From Nigrospora sphaerica (taxonomy: Eukaryota > Ascomycota > Sordariomycetes > Amphisphaeriales > Apiosporaceae), in contig JAGVVL010000002.1 of NCBI GenBank assembly GCA_018287875.1, positions 4,898,001 through 4,962,000 of the forward strand: DNA of 64,000 bases, given 5' to 3'. Below are positions 11,298 through 24,279 of this stretch, piece by piece (the first letter of the stretch is position 1; every line of letters starts with the position of its first letter). The notes under the pieces are model-generated. The model was not told the DNA's origin. It ran no database searches and saw only the letters and a program-made list of their open reading frames with translations. A program made the position numbers and the translations under genes.

Positions 11298-12763
11298 ACG
11301 CGCCCACAAGTTTCCCCGCGGTTGCGGAGGGAAATACAACCGGGAGCTTGAACGATGGGATCCCCGTATGACGAAGCACGGGTCCATCGAAGAGGGGTGA
11401 GCAACCCCGGGCGCAAACTTTTCCCATCGTACATGGTCCGTACGACGTCCACCCGTTGGTGGCAGATGGAGATAAGCTAGGTGGATCAAACAAGGGACGT
11501 TCGCAGCTTGGAGGTCCCTGAACGGCTGGGGGAAAAGATGCGGCACGTCATTGCCTGCCTACCACTACCCGCTTGCTCCCGATATTGAGATTGAGATTGG
11601 GCTTGCGCGGATGCGTGCATCGGGTTTGGGGATTGAGTTGCGGCCGGGTCGATTGTGACGCATCGTTAAACAAAACGTGATGACAGGAAACTTGTCACAA
11701 TCGGTTCCCATGGCTTAATCGAGAAGGCAGATGACGTCGCCCCCCAAAGCCAGACCTGATCTTGTTTCAAGACGTTGGGGGGGGAAGTCGCAACCTCAAC
11801 TGGCTGACAAGCATCCGAGTAATGTCTTCGTCTCGGAAGGGAGATATGATGGATGTAGGGTGCGAGATGGCTGACAGGCCTGGCCTGACACTGGTCGCAT
11901 TGGCTGTCACGTCGTATGTAGATAGCATGCAATTATCGCTTAACCACCCGCTTCTTATTACTCACTTCCCCCCTCTGCCCCTCCTTATTCCCCCCCCTTA
12001 CAAAGTACCATTAGCGGCCGTTGAAGGGGCCATCCATGTCTGCCAGGCGAGCAGGCGTGGGAATTGAGGGGATACGATGAGGTAGAAGGGAGAGGCTGCC
12101 GTCAAGTCACCACCCATGCCATCCACGCCCGGGACTTGGCCGAACCCCTCACCTGCTGCCCCTCCTGCACATGTTTTTCCGTGGAAAATGTGTGCCCGCT
12201 GCAGGTCGTGATCAGATCGCATTGACGTCCGTCTCCAGTCTTCAGGGTCTGGGGGGCCACCCGAGCAGCCCTGGAGCCCTTGGCGGACGGGCGAAGTGGC
12301 TATCGCGCGTGGGCAAAAGTGGCTATCGCGGTTGTGCAGCATCCGACCAGCCTCACGAGCAGCCAAGCGCCGGGCTCGCTGGAGCCCTCGGAACAGCAAG
12401 GAGGGAAAAAACCGTGGCTGATGACGAGGGTAATAAGCAGTGGTCCATGCTGTCGCGAGCCAGATCCGGATTTACCCGCACACTAGAGAAACAAAACCCC
12501 CCTTTGCCCCCCTTTCAGGTGGACTCGTCGGCCAAATACGGCCGGCACGGCCTCAAACGACGTCATCGTCGGCTCCCCCAGCCTCGACTCGAGGGTGGTG
12601 AAACCCCGGGCAGGCCGGACGAGCGGCGACAACCTACTAAACAACTGGAGTCAGGAGGGGATGGAGATGAGGACCCTCACCACCACGGCCAAATTCCGGC
12701 GCACGATTTTGATTGTCCTCGGCCTGTCGGCACCGGACCCAACCTCCGTTCCCATACGGAGGC

Positions 12764-12801
12764 TGGCAGGCAGGCAGGCAGGCAGGCTGGCTGGTTGGCA
12801 G
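12764..12801 (+). repeat. GGCA tetranucleotide microsatellite
   Basis: Consecutive ggca units with a few ggct variants in non-coding sequence. Confidence 0.85.
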
Positions 12802-15800
12802 GCAGCAGTAGCCCGGCCAACGCACCCATCGCCGGTGCAACGGCGACCAGTCGGCCCAGGGGCACGTCGCGCGAGAGGCGACCGCGGCGAGTCATACGCC
12901 CTTCTAGCCGCTTTCTAGCCTTCATTCCTCCATTCTAGCTGCTTTCTCTAGCCTCGGTCGCCTGTCGGGCCCTCGTCGGCGGCCGACTCGCCCCTCCCCA
13001 GTCCTCCACTGGCCTACCGCTCTAGCCGTCGGAAACGGGACGGCGAGCTGACGAGCTGCCATTCCGAGCTGCCATTCCGAGATGCAAAAGTCAGAGTCGC
13101 CGAGGGAGAGAGAGAAGAAAAAAAGGCTATCAAGGTTTCGGGCAAGACTGGGTCTGCCAGTGGGGTAAGGGTCCCTCCCCGTCTAACCCCATAAGGCAGT
13201 TCGGCGCGGAAATCCCAAACGACTTGCCAGATGCGCACGGGAACCGAACTGTCGCCATCCACCAATAGATTGTTCGCCGTCCGAGTGTAAACGAGCCAGG
13301 GGCGAAGGGTTGTATAGCCAAAGGCACGGTGTCATGAGAAGGGCCTGCCACGTACGGGCTGCTGCGCCGACCGCAACGAAAAGGGGTCAAACGCGTCGGG
13401 CGAGGGATTCCAGAGGGAAACGGCAGACAGCCCCTGCTTGTGGTGGTCCATCACACCTCCTCCATCCGACGGGCTGCCGTGGTCTTCCAGAACATGCATG
13501 GTCGACAGTCGAAAGGGGTCTTGCTGCAATGGGCCGCCGGCAGAGCATTCCCCGCCCATCAGCCCTGGCGCGCGAGCTTGCCTGGGTGTCGAGGCCGATA
13601 ATCCCGCCCCAAATTGGTACCGACGCAGGTAGGTCGATCATCCTCAGGCCCGTCGGACGAAGAAGCCGCTCCCTACCGCAAGCGGTCGTACAGGGGGGCC
13701 CGAAGGAGCTAACGGAGGTACATCGTGTCCATCGTTCCCTAGGTAGCTTTGGACGGTGCCCATCGTTTGCCTGAGCGCGCTCCAGCCCCACGCCTTGAAG
13801 CCAAGGTCAAACAGCCCTCGGCGCCGGACGGAGCGAGTAATCAGAAGCGAGGCGGCAATAATCCAACTGGTCGCACACCGGGAATGACGTTGGCCCTGTT
13901 CTCACCACCAGCACGCCAGAATGACTGGCCAGCAGGCGGCCTCATACGGGCCCAACAGCCCCAAAGACCGAAGGGGGAAGGGGAGGGGGGAGGTGAGGCA
14001 GCGAGGGTCAGGCCGACACGAAAGGGCGGTGCGGCGATGAGTCAGATGCGTGTTAGAGAGGTCTTCTACGCGTGTGGTCGTTCATTCGACTGGGCCGCAC
14101 GGGGGCGCCGTCGTGTCCAACGACATGCGTGTAATGCAGACCACGGCAGCGACTGGCCCGGGAATCCCTCGAATGAGCATCGCCCGATGCCCAGGCGGTC
14201 TGGCATGGTGCAGATTGCAGCTCACGGGCATTGGCCAGGCGTTGGGCTACAGGGCAGCCCATGCCGCCGACCAAGCATTCGGGACCCGGCCAAACACCCA
14301 AAAAGAAGACACAGCTACCTACAGCCAACAATCCTGCTTGTACGTATCCATGCATGCAACAGAAGGTTATCGGGAGAGCGTTCTGGCGGGCGGCCTGCTG
14401 CCCCGGACAAGCCACACGCAAGGCAAGGCATGCATGGGGTCCATGTCTGACGCTTGTTGGAGCAAACGAGGCCCCCCAAAGGCGAGTGGAAAGTGTAATG
14501 CCGCCCTCGTGCATCCCATACGAATGCGTCGCTTACGGGGGATGAAGGACCTCGGAAGCATGGGATGGACGGGTATGGATGGGATGAGATGGTATGGGGG
14601 CGGGAGAGGTACATTTGGAAGCAAGTACCCAGGCCGGCGGTGCGGGTCCGGGTTTATCTGAGGGTGGTTGAGTGAGTAAGATGCGACGGATTCAGCCAAC
14701 AGCCTCCCCCAAAAGGAAGAAGCCAAAAATAACACATCTGAAATGACGAGAGGCCTGGCCGCATCGCGTACATTCAGCACAACAAAGCATGCCCGGCAGG
14801 TGTATGCGGATACGGACACCTACATGACGCTCGATGCCTCCCTCCTCTCATCTCCTTTTCCAGCGGCCGCGGTGATAGCTAGGGAGGCACAAAAGCAACA
14901 AACGCGCATTTACCTCTGGGGATCCATACCCAGGCTCAGACATCAGCCATGCTGGCTGCAGCAAGGGCCAAACCGCCCACTAACGTAGTGGCAGGAGTTG
15001 GATGTTGGGGAGGTTAGGTACCTCCTCCCCCTCCACGGGCCACCATCCCCGTATCCCACGATACGATGGCGCCCCATGCCAGTAGCGTAGCAAAACTAAG
15101 TACCTACCTACCTGGGTATCACGTAAACACGCTGCTGGCCTCGCAAGTAGGTACTTTGTACACACCTAGCTCCTCTCGTAGTCGGTCGGCCGGCTCGTTT
15201 CCACGCGGTTTCGCCATACCTAAGGTGCCTACCTACCTCTTACCTAGGTACGGCCCCCCTTCCCCCATGATGGCCCGACGATGCGACGTGCTGGCGCTGC
15301 CGGCGCTGCTGACTGCTGTTCCATCGCGAAAGGGTGGCATTGCACAGAGAGGCCCGGCGATTCAGATGGTAAGCGTGATTGGTGCTGCGCCGGACTTTTG
15401 CTGACTCTTGTCGAGGCGGTCTAGCTGGGGAACAACGAACCGCGTTGTCACCGTCGGTTCCAGATAGGACGCTGGCCTCCTGGCCCTCCCCCCTTCTTGA
15501 GCTGCAGGGCCGGCTTTCCTCGTCCCCCCCCCCCCACTCATACTCCTCCCTTTTGGGGCCTTTGGGGCTTGTCGGGACTCGTCTCCAGCTCGGATGGCTG
15601 AGGTCGTCAGCGCTCGCCCAGGCCCCCCTGTCGGGCCCTCTCGGGCCCTCTCTGCCCCCTCTGCCCCCCCTTTCCTCTTCGACTTTCCCCAAAAGGAATC
15701 CGACCCACCCTCTCCAGCGGTCTGTTTCCGTACAAGCCGTGTGTCAACCTTACCGCTACTTGATCTGCGCGGTACATGGGTGTGTACGTGGGGGACGTAC

Positions 15801-15980
15801 CTCTTCCCTGGCAGGCGGGAGACCCGCGAGTCGGGCGCAGCCATCCTGTGAATCATGCTTCGCGCCCCGTCATATAATTGTTGTCATGCCGCCCTCACTC
15901 CTCCGTGGCTGAAGATCCGTGTTTCTGATTGTCCATCTCGACATCCGCAGTCCATCAGCCTACGTCTACGCTTCCACGAT

Positions 15981-15988
15981 AATATAAG
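15981..15988 (+). promoter_or_regulatory. TATA-like element of the small disordered protein gene
   Basis: The sequence aatataag lies 236 bp before the ATG at 16224. It implies transcription starting near 16010, after the earlier in-frame ATG at 15855. It therefore supports the downstream start. Confidence 0.5.
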
Positions 15989-16223
15989 CCCGCACGCTCC
16001 CGTCCTCGTGTGCTGTTCAACCCCAGACTCCACCCAACAAGATCTACCACTTGCCCATCTGCCACCCCACACAACACGGCCTGTGCAAGTACTCGAGCTC
16101 TGCAACGCTCCCACCACCCGCACTTACACGCCGCCGCCGCCAACGACGACGACGACGACAACAACAACAACAACCCCGACACCACCATTTCGCCCCCTTG
16201 CATCTCCCTCTCCCTCCCTCACC

Positions 16224-16739
16224 ATGTGGAACTCGTACGGGTCGCAGGGCTCCCTGAGCCCCTATACCCAGCCCCTCGACATCCCGCACAGCAACAGCCT
16301 CTCCCGGCCGGCCGCCTACGAGCCCAACTGCGCCTTTCCCTCGTGGCCGCAGGGCAACTCGCTGCGCCCGACCTACGAGCGCGCGACCGCGTACCTGTCC
16401 GATGACGACCTCTTCCCGCTCGACTGCGAGGACGACTCGCACAGCGTCTCGAGCGCCGGCTCCTTCCCCGCGCCCCCGACCGAAGAGGAGCTCTGGGAGC
16501 AGCAGCAACAGCGCGCCGCCGCCCAGCGCGACGCTCTGCGCTTCGTCCGTATGGAGAAGGACCGCCGCCGCCAGCAGGCCGCCATGAAGGCCGCCGCCCA
16601 GGCCGCCTCGTACGCCTCGTCGACGTCCTCGCGCCGCAGCAGCAGCGGTAGCAGCAGCAGCAGCAGCGGGAGCGCCAAGCGAAGCCCCGCGATGAAGGCC
16701 GCCGCCATGGCGTCCATCAACGAGGTGGCCGTCGAGTGA
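16224..16739 (+). CDS. Small disordered Ser/Ala-rich protein, conserved-looking, function unknown
   Basis: Single exon, 171 residues. The frame is open upstream to an ATG at 15855. The ATG at 16224 has a good context (cacc before it) and follows a TATA-like element at 15981, and the upstream codons only translate microsatellite leader into poly-Thr/Pro, so it is preferred. Visible parts are a Ser/Tyr/Pro-rich N-terminus (MWNSYGSQGSLSPYTQPLDI), an acidic patch (YLSDDDLFPLDCEDD, about 58-72), a predicted helix rich in Glu/Gln/Arg/Met (about 87-132), a Ser-rich tract and a short Ala/Met-rich C-terminal helix. No enzyme motif is seen. The acidic patch followed by a basic helix would suit a regulatory or scaffold protein, but that is inference. 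It is the only gene in about 17 kb. Confidence 0.75.
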   Translation: MWNSYGSQGSLSPYTQPLDIPHSNSLSRPAAYEPNCAFPSWPQGNSLRPTYERATAYLSDDDLFPLDCEDDSHSVSSAGSFPAPPTEEELWEQQQQRAAAQRDALRFVRMEKDRRRQQAAMKAAAQAASYASSTSSRRSSSGSSSSSSGSAKRSPAMKAAAMASINEVAVE

Positions 16740-16980
16740 AGCGGATGACCTCACCATGTGCACGTTATGAGGATGGTGGGTTCACCCCAAATCTAATCTC
16801 GCGTCTCAAGGCCGCAGCTTACTAACGCGTTTTTTAGTTTACGAACTTTTTTTTTACGATACCCAGAATATGATACCCCAACGATACCCACCCCCGAAAT
16901 GCCATCCGTCCACTGCGTGGGCGATTTTGGCATACGCGCCCGGATCGAGATAGACTCTCGACAACGAACGGGCAGCGACC

Positions 16981-17030
16981 GTTGAGAGTGCGCGACTCTT
17001 GAGAGTGCGCGACCCTTGGGAGTGCGCGAA
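16981..17030 (+). repeat. 17-bp tandem repeat, three copies
   Basis: Three near-identical copies of a unit containing ttgagagtgcgcgac. The third copy has a few changes. Non-coding, about 240 bp after the stop of the gene at 16224. Confidence 0.9.
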
Positions 17031-17201
17031 CCGCGACGGTGGCGCCAGCAAGGAGGACGCGATGGAGCTAAGTGTCCGTTGGTGCCCGGTAGTGGCATCA
17101 CGGCCACTAAGCACGCGCGATCGGAGTCAGGATGCGATTCATCTCTCATGTGTCTTAGCCACCATCACGGGGCCGAGAGACCATGACCAACCTTGTCCTA
17201 C

Positions 17202-17254
17202 CTACCTACCCTTAGGTACCCCAAGAAATCTACCTACCCTTAGAGGTACCCCAA
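17202..17254 (+). repeat. Duplicated TACCTACCC-GGTACCCC block
   Basis: A 23-bp block (ctacctacccttaggtaccc then caa) at 17202-17224 recurs at 17230-17254 with a 2-bp insertion. It is the clearest tandem copy of the dispersed TACCTACC motif. Confidence 0.9.
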
Positions 17255-20200
17255 CTACGACTACGTGCCGGCCTTCTTTGGATTTGCGCCCACCACCGGC
17301 TCCCCGCAACCAGTCATGGAACTCGTTTCCATGACGAGATGGGGTCAGACGGTGCCGGCTGCTGTGGCGGAAATGGAACCCCGTCACATATTCCGCTCGT
17401 CAGTCTGTGTTAGCTGTGACGCGCGCAGGGCTGTGACGATGATGCCCCGGAATAGCACGCGCCATGTGATTGGCCGCGGTTGGCAACGCAGCCAGTTTGA
17501 GCTGAAGAGCAGGGTCGGGCTGACCCGGAAAGGGCGCCCCGGAATGGATGGTTGGGCCTGTAGCGCATAGTTACCTATCAATGAGACTTTTGATGTCATA
17601 CCACACGCGCCATCCCCTGTCGACCTGTATGATTACCATCATCGTTATGGCATTCCGTAGCTTGTTTCCGCCGCATCGGTGTCGTGGGCTTTTTGGCCGC
17701 TCCCTAGACAACCCCCTCCCAATCGCCCCAGATGCCCGCCTCAGACCTTGCCTCACGAACATCAGCCATCCATGGGCGCGGCCCCCCGGATGTGACGTGT
17801 GGGTCATTGCCCCGATCGAGGCGGCTCCTATGTGCTTTCAGCTGCACGGAAGTGTCTACGGAACGGACAGGGGGTGGGAGTCCGTCTGCCACTAAAAGAC
17901 CAGTCTAGGCATTCGACCTTTCCCATTTTGCTCCCCGCCCATCCCTCGCAGCCAGCGTTCGTACGCGCGAGGAGGGGAACAGGGACGCCGTCGTCGCCGC
18001 TTCTCCTCCTTCTCTTTTGCTCGTCACATCCGGGACGTCCAATCCGCGTAAGCGGAGGGGAGGCGAGGGTGAGGGGGTCCGAGGGTTGGGAGAGGTGAAA
18101 GCGGAGGAGGGCACGCGCGGGCGGGAAGCCGACCGGCCAGGCGACGACGAGAACCTGCCCGCGTCTTGCGTTCGAAAAAAGAGACGGCCCCGTTTTCGCC
18201 GGACTGGATCACCCGCCTGGCGCGCGGGGAAGGCCCAAGGTCAGTGAAAGCGGAAAGCGCTGAGCCGCCGCCAGCGCTCGCCAGGGCCGGATCGACACGA
18301 GCCCAGGCTGGCCAGCTGACGGGCTCAGTAGTTTGCGAGCTACCCCCGTGCGTTAGGAGGAGAGGCGGACCATGGCCCGCCTTTCTCTCCGTGGCCTGGT
18401 CACCCGCCGGGCCAGTAGTTTCGGCCGAGGGGGGAGGGAAGAAAGCCGACGGCACTGGCGGAGGACGAGGCGAGGGATGGATACCCGGGAGCAACTAGGG
18501 GTGGCGCGTCCATCCGAGCATGTAGATATCTTGGAAATCACCCTCCTTCCCTCCTCCCTCGCCTTCTCATACGCGCGTGCGCGCACACGGACACACAGCA
18601 AGGCATTGGGCAGTAGGAGCACAGCCAATATGGGTACTTATTTCACTTGGGTACCCGGCTGGAGGAGCCGGTGGCAAGTGATTCGCATATTCAAAGGATC
18701 CATGGTAGCGAGATGCTACTCCCGTGGTTTCGTCTGGCCCCAGAGCCGCGTGGGAGGCGCGGCATTGGTCGCCGGACGGGATATCTTGATCAGGTGCTTT
18801 CCGCTATCTGCGCTCGCCTACTTAACATATCGGTCCTATCGTTAGGGGTAGACGGCAAATGGGTCACCGGACGAGGCCCCGCGACGATGGTCCTCCCCAC
18901 CCAGCTGCCAAGGGAAATTGTCCTCCTTGCCGCCGGGGCGGATCACGCTTTTTTGTTTTCTGGGCGCCCCCAAATGCACCGAACAACCCAATTTCGCGTC
19001 CGCGCGTCTCTTGTCTGTTTGGACACGGCCCCTCTTTCCCTCCCTCCCCAAGGCCACACTCCCCGGGGATGCGAACCTGCCAAGTCCCACTTGGACGGTG
19101 ATCGTATGGAGCGGACGGCCTTCCAGCAAGCCGGCACTAATGCGAAGCACAAGTTTTCTCTCCAGTCGTGCTGACGCCGGCCGAGATGAGATGAGGAGCG
19201 GCCGCGACAGGTGATGGGCCATTCGCGGCCCTTGCCCCCCGGGGGCACCACTTAGGGCACTTACAACCAACTCGGCCATCCAACCCTTCCCGTCCGTGGA
19301 TTGGCTGTTCCCCCCTTCTTCCCGCGGCCGAGATACGCCGAAAGTGTCACCGCGCAAACGAAAGGCCGACTTTTCGCCCATCACACGCCAAGCCTTTTTC
19401 TTTTCCCCGTTCGGTCCGGGCTTCTCTGCTAGCCGGGGGCCCAGGCTACAGTGGCGCGTCCTTTCCTGTCCGGGCGCATATGGGTCCCGCCGTCCGCATC
19501 TTGCTTGCTATTCCCTCCCCGCACCCACGGGGAGCACATATAGGCTCAGCAGGGGGTTGGCGGTGTTTTTTTTTTCCTTTTTTCGAAGGTTAGCGGGGGG
19601 GGGACTGACGGTGACGGTGGCTGCGTGCGAGCCGCGGGACTAAACCTTGGAAGGTGCATAATGGGCTTGGACGGTTGGAAGCAAGAAATTGCGATGTCGG
19701 CCGGATGCCCAAAGTGACGATGGGCAACCTTCTCGCGCCCTTGGTCCTCCATACCTCCCGCATGGCCCCGCGGGGAGCTTCTGACATGCGTCCTGTGCGG
19801 AGTCAGGGCCACCCCGGCCCCAAAGCATCCGGGTTTCTTCAGCAAACGCGAACAATGCCCTGGCTGCTACATAACCCACTTGCAGCGTTGCACTCTCTCC
19901 AGTCCAACCGGGCTCAGAGCGAGCCATGCATACAACCGGCTCCATGGTGCATGCATACCTACTTATCTGCCAAAGTGCCAACAAGGTGTGCACTCACATA
20001 TATGTCTCGGTCGGGAGAGACCAGCCGGGGTGTTAGGACCTAGTTGGCAACTATGTATGCCGGTTGGTGAGGCGAGACGTGCAGCGCGGTTCGGTCGGGG
20101 GCTGGTCCTACCCAGGCCCCGTACGGGATGCCCGCTCGTGCGCGAGCCGTTCTCTCCTCCAGCCGTGCGGGAACAAGCCGTATGCTTGTTTGGCTTCCCC

Positions 20201-20524
20201 GTTGGTGTTTTGCATTGGGGCGAGGCGGCGGCGGGCGGCTGGACGGGTGCTAGGTTAGCCGACCCCCAGCGGTATGGGTCCCCGTCATTGCCCATCCATC
20301 ATGGCGTTGGCGGTGAATCTTATCGGTCCTTACCATGTGCGTTCCCGCGTTGGCCCAAGTCGAGACCGGCCCGTTGACGAGGATCTTGCAGCCAAACCCA
20401 GTTTCCTCCTGGGGCAGGAGGGGGGGGGGCGTCATCAGCCCGCCGAGTTTGACTCGCCCCCAACGACGACGCCGCCCTCGTCAGCAAGGGCCCCCTCGGC
20501 GCCGGCCCGCAGATACGAAGTTGG

Positions 20525-20528
<4 letters not shown>

Positions 20529-20555
<27 letters not shown>
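20529..20555 (+). repeat. CT dinucleotide microsatellite
   Basis: About thirteen consecutive CT units in non-coding DNA. Confidence 0.9.
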
Positions 20556-22049
20556 AGAGCACGCCTCACCTTCTCAACCCCCCGTCGCCTTGGGGGGGCG
20601 GGCCTCTCCCCCGGGCCCGTTGGGCTTTGGGGCCCGACGGAGGGGCGTGTTGGCCCCCTCTCTGGGTAGGACAGCGTTAGGGACCATGCAAGGGGAGGTA
20701 AGCGGCCATTGGTTTCCCGACCCGGTCAAGTTTGGTACGATATCGATATGACGGCTGGCTGCGCTTGCAGCCATGTGCCTCGAGGCCATGCAGACAGGCG
20801 AGCGGCACGCCCAGGGCGGCCGCGGGGTAAGTGGCCCGGATGACGATGGCCCCCGGTTGGGCTGCTACCGGGGTGGTCGACCGGCGGGGTTGTCTCGAGT
20901 CGGTGCAGATGCAAGACACCGGTCTGTACGCCGGACGGAGGAGGCCGTTGCCCAGGTGAGCCAGGGTACGGGTATATGCCCGGTACGACCCGAGCTCGCG
21001 CCGGCGAGGTTGTACCTGCTTCCGGGGCGGGCGCCGAGTCGCGCAGCCTGATTGTCGCCCGCCGTTTGTTTAGAGTTACTGCTGACTATCCAGGCTTCGG
21101 AATTGGGAACGGAGGGGCCATGGGATGGTGGGATGGGGCTGGGACCAAGAGCCGGTGGCCCAAGTGGCGTTACCGACGGCTTAACAGAGCCCATCTAGCT
21201 GCATACACTTCTGTACTCATTGGCTTACCACCTACTTGTGCCAAGCAGCAAAAAAAGACACGAAGCGGAAAAGGGAAGCATGTACAGACTACCTACCTGC
21301 TTCTCACAGCCATCGATTTATGCCCGCCTTGCGAAGAAGCCAGTGCCTTAACCGGCTTGCCTGCCTCTGCCGAGCAACAGAACCAGGGTGCCCTGGCCCT
21401 CATGGCCAAGTGGCCGCGTCGTACGGGTCGACTTCTTGACCCCAATGCTATACCCCATGATATCGGTTCCGACTGCATACCGCCTGCACCGGAGGGAGGC
21501 ATGTAGACGCCAGGTAGCCCGTCGAGAATAGATGGCCTGGGAGACGCCAGAGGCACCAAGCGAGGGAACGGCCAGTCGGCGAGCCCCCCCGTCGCCCCCA
21601 AGCTTGATTACTTACATACATACCCTACCTGCTGCTTAGCTCCCTCCTCTTTTGCGTACGATAGCGTAGTGAACGAGGCGGCCAGTCGAGCACGGTCGGC
21701 TTCCGGCATGTGGAGCAGCACGGCATCTACCCAGCTTTTCACATCATGGGTCCTCCGGGCTCCCTCAGCAGTCTCCCCCGGTCCGTACGCCGGGTACTCA
21801 AGGTGGACAATGCGGCCGCGAGGACGATCGGCGCCACGGGGGTGCCGTGCTCGTGCTCGTGCTTCGTGGTCACGCCCCACGGTAACCCTGACCGCAACAC
21901 GTTGCGAAGTCGTGCCCAATGTCACACGGCGCAAGTAACGTGTGGGTGTTTGTGTCTGGGTGTGTGTGCTGCATACGCCCGCGTCCCCCTCGGTTGCGCG
22001 CCACGGAGAGCACGGCGTGCCTGCATCGGCGGGGTAGAGGTATAGTCAG

Positions 22050-22064
22050 CCCCCCCCCCCCCCC
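22050..22064 (+). repeat. Homopolymer C run
   Basis: Fifteen consecutive C in non-coding DNA. The length should be treated as approximate because such runs are error-prone in sequencing. Confidence 0.85.
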
Positions 22065-24270
22065 TTGGCTGCAACTTCCTATAGTGCGTTACTCGGTAGG
22101 CGATATCCATGGCCCGGATTGCTGCTGGCTGCTGGGAATCTCGGCTCGGTGCGAGTGCGTGTCCCCGGTACGATTCGTGGGCGAGGGAAAACCAAGCTAG
22201 TGAGGCGGGAAGCCACCTACCTACCTGGGCCGGACGCATGCATAGGCGCATACAGCCTTTCCCCTTCCGTCGTCGTTCTGACTCTTTTTCTCGCGCTCTC
22301 CCTCCATCTCTTTTTCTTCCTCTCCCCTCGTCATCACGAAGAAGCAGAGACTGGCAGACGGGGCATGGAGAAAGAGGGCCCGGCGTGAAAGGGCGGGCTT
22401 GGCTGGGAGGAAAAGGGTGGGGGCTTATTGCCGAGATCCTTGCACCGATCGGCCATTGAGGGGCCTGGTCACGTATTTTTAACCGCCAGACCTGATGGTA
22501 GTTGTGGTGTTATAGCCAATCATCCCGCTCGCCTCAGGGAGAGCCCCTGTTCGCCACCGACCAATCCCGGCGCTCACTGGCATTCTCGCAGAAGTCGGCG
22601 CTAAGGCGAGGAACGACATCCGTCAACGATTGCTCTCGCAAATGCCCTGAGCCCGCCCGCGCTGCCCAACCACGTTCCCGAGGCCAGCTTTTCCGCTTGC
22701 GGGCAGCTGGTCAAAATCTCGCTAGTGGACCGGCCCTCTTTCATGCCCGCCTCGAAACCGTCGCCCACGGTCAGTAGATGAGCCACAGTCGCTGTCACCT
22801 GCCCTGGCGTGTGGCCCCGGCGGTGCGGCCATACACGGCCTCCAGACGCCCGCAGGCATGATCGATCTCGGAAATGATGCTGGGCCAGCCCTGGTGGCAA
22901 CGCCCGGGCTCCAGTCGTCGCCCGGCCACGGCTACTGACCAAGGGCACTGGAGAAAGAGGGCGGTTTCGGTCCTGGACCCCCCCGGGCGGGGGCTGGAGA
23001 CGGACGGCGGAGCTCTGGCGTCCTCCTGCGCGCTTGGTGCCCTGGCAGAGAGGGCCAGACAGCCGTTGGCGCCAGCGGTAAGTCTCTAGATATCGAATCG
23101 ACGCACATCACGGCCAGCCGTCCAGACCGCTGCTCGTTTCCGTTGGCTCTCTAGGGGCTTCGCGGTGCCCGCCCCCGCCCCCCCGGTCTCGTCGTCGTCG
23201 CCTCTCGCCTTACCAGCCGCGGTCAAGTGACGGCGTTGGGCGCCCGGCCAGCATCGTCGCTCAGTCCCTTTGGCCGTCGAGGAAGCCCCCAATTGTGGGC
23301 GGGAGAGGCACTGCTGGGGCTAATTATATCTCCCATTCACGTCGCCTCTTTGCCGCAGAGCCAACCAGTCGCCTCGGCCGCAGGGGGAGGGCCCCAAGGC
23401 CAGCCCCCGTCACTCTTCTACCCCTACCGGTTCCCTGCCCTCCGGCACGCCATGGCTGATCAGACCCCTGCCCCATGCTTGCTCGTGCAGGCCTTGGCTG
23501 AGCCGGACCGTATCCGCTCCAGATTCGAAAGCTCGCTTGTACCGCAATGCTATGTAACGGAAGCCATTGACAGGCCAGAACTCCTCACCTTAGGCGCTGG
23601 GCTTGTCAACGCCGATTCGTGACTTATTGCTCCCTCACACCCCCCTCAAGGGCACAAGTTCATCCGTGAACATCCCATTTCTTTGCCTCCTTTGCCTCCC
23701 CGTCCCCTGCGAGCAAAAAGCGGCCGAAGGAAAGACGACCCCATGCCGCCCAAGCGCCAGCACACCATTCTGCATGAGTTGTAGCAGTTACACACCACCC
23801 ACACGCTAATGCGCCGCCCTCCCACGAGGCGATAACCGGAAACCCCATACCCATGTGCGTGCGACACGTCCCTGGCTTTTTCTGTCTCCTCGTGCCCTTT
23901 TATCACGAAATCCCGTTTTGTGGCTGTTCTCTCTCTCTAATCCCCCCCCTACAGCAAACCTTCGTCCTCCAGCAGCCGACGTCCAGTGTCTCTCACTTTC
24001 GCGACGCCGGATCCCGAAGCGACGACACCTTGCCGGCCACCGCGAGCACCGCCATCCGCCGTCCTGCTGCACCGGCCCTGTATCATTGATACACGGAGCG
24101 CGACGAGGGACGTCGTCCCGGGAACGGGCATCAGTGTGTTGCGTGTGATGCTCGGGACCCCGTATTGTGTAGCGCCCCCGCTTCCCTAGGGCACCCCAAG
24201 TCCCTCTCTCCAGAGATACCGTCGCACGCCGAGGTCAGTAGCCCCCCTCGTGTCCCGCCGGCTCGCCCGC

Positions 24271-24279
24271 GTATAAGAG
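24271..24279 (+). promoter_or_regulatory. TATA-like element before the large WD40 gene
   Basis: The sequence gtataagag lies about 115 bp before the ATG at 24386. Distance and sequence fit a core promoter. Transcript data are not available. Confidence 0.35.

Larger units (their letters stand above)
7002..16223. other. 9.2 kb gene-free region (left part of gene desert)
   Basis: No supported gene. Open frames up to about 450 codons occur (for example 7748-9121 on the plus strand), but they are explained by GC-rich, stop-poor sequence. Their translations are Pro/Arg/Gly-rich with no domain, and other frames on both strands are also open. The region holds homopolymeric G runs at about 7472-7503 and 8511-8541, a 22-bp tandem duplication at 9311-9354, GTC and CCA microsatellites at 11204-11297, a GGCA repeat near 12764-12801, and clustered TACCTACC/GGTA motifs at 10268-10310 and 14995-15245. 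No transposase or reverse transcriptase sequence and no AT-rich RIP-like block was seen. The last 250 bp are the leader of the gene at 16224. Confidence 0.6.

Noticed and set aside
13749..14450. Open frame of 233 codons in the gene desert
   Set aside because: The translation has no domain or signal and low-complexity composition, and overlapping frames on both strands are equally open.
15855..16223. Upstream in-frame extension of the small disordered protein
   Set aside because: It translates leader microsatellites into poly-Thr/Pro and starts before a TATA-like element. The ATG at 16224 has better context.
18372..18845. Arg-rich open frame that begins like a mitochondrial presequence
   Set aside because: After the first 20 residues the sequence is featureless. 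Arg-rich starts are expected by chance in this composition.
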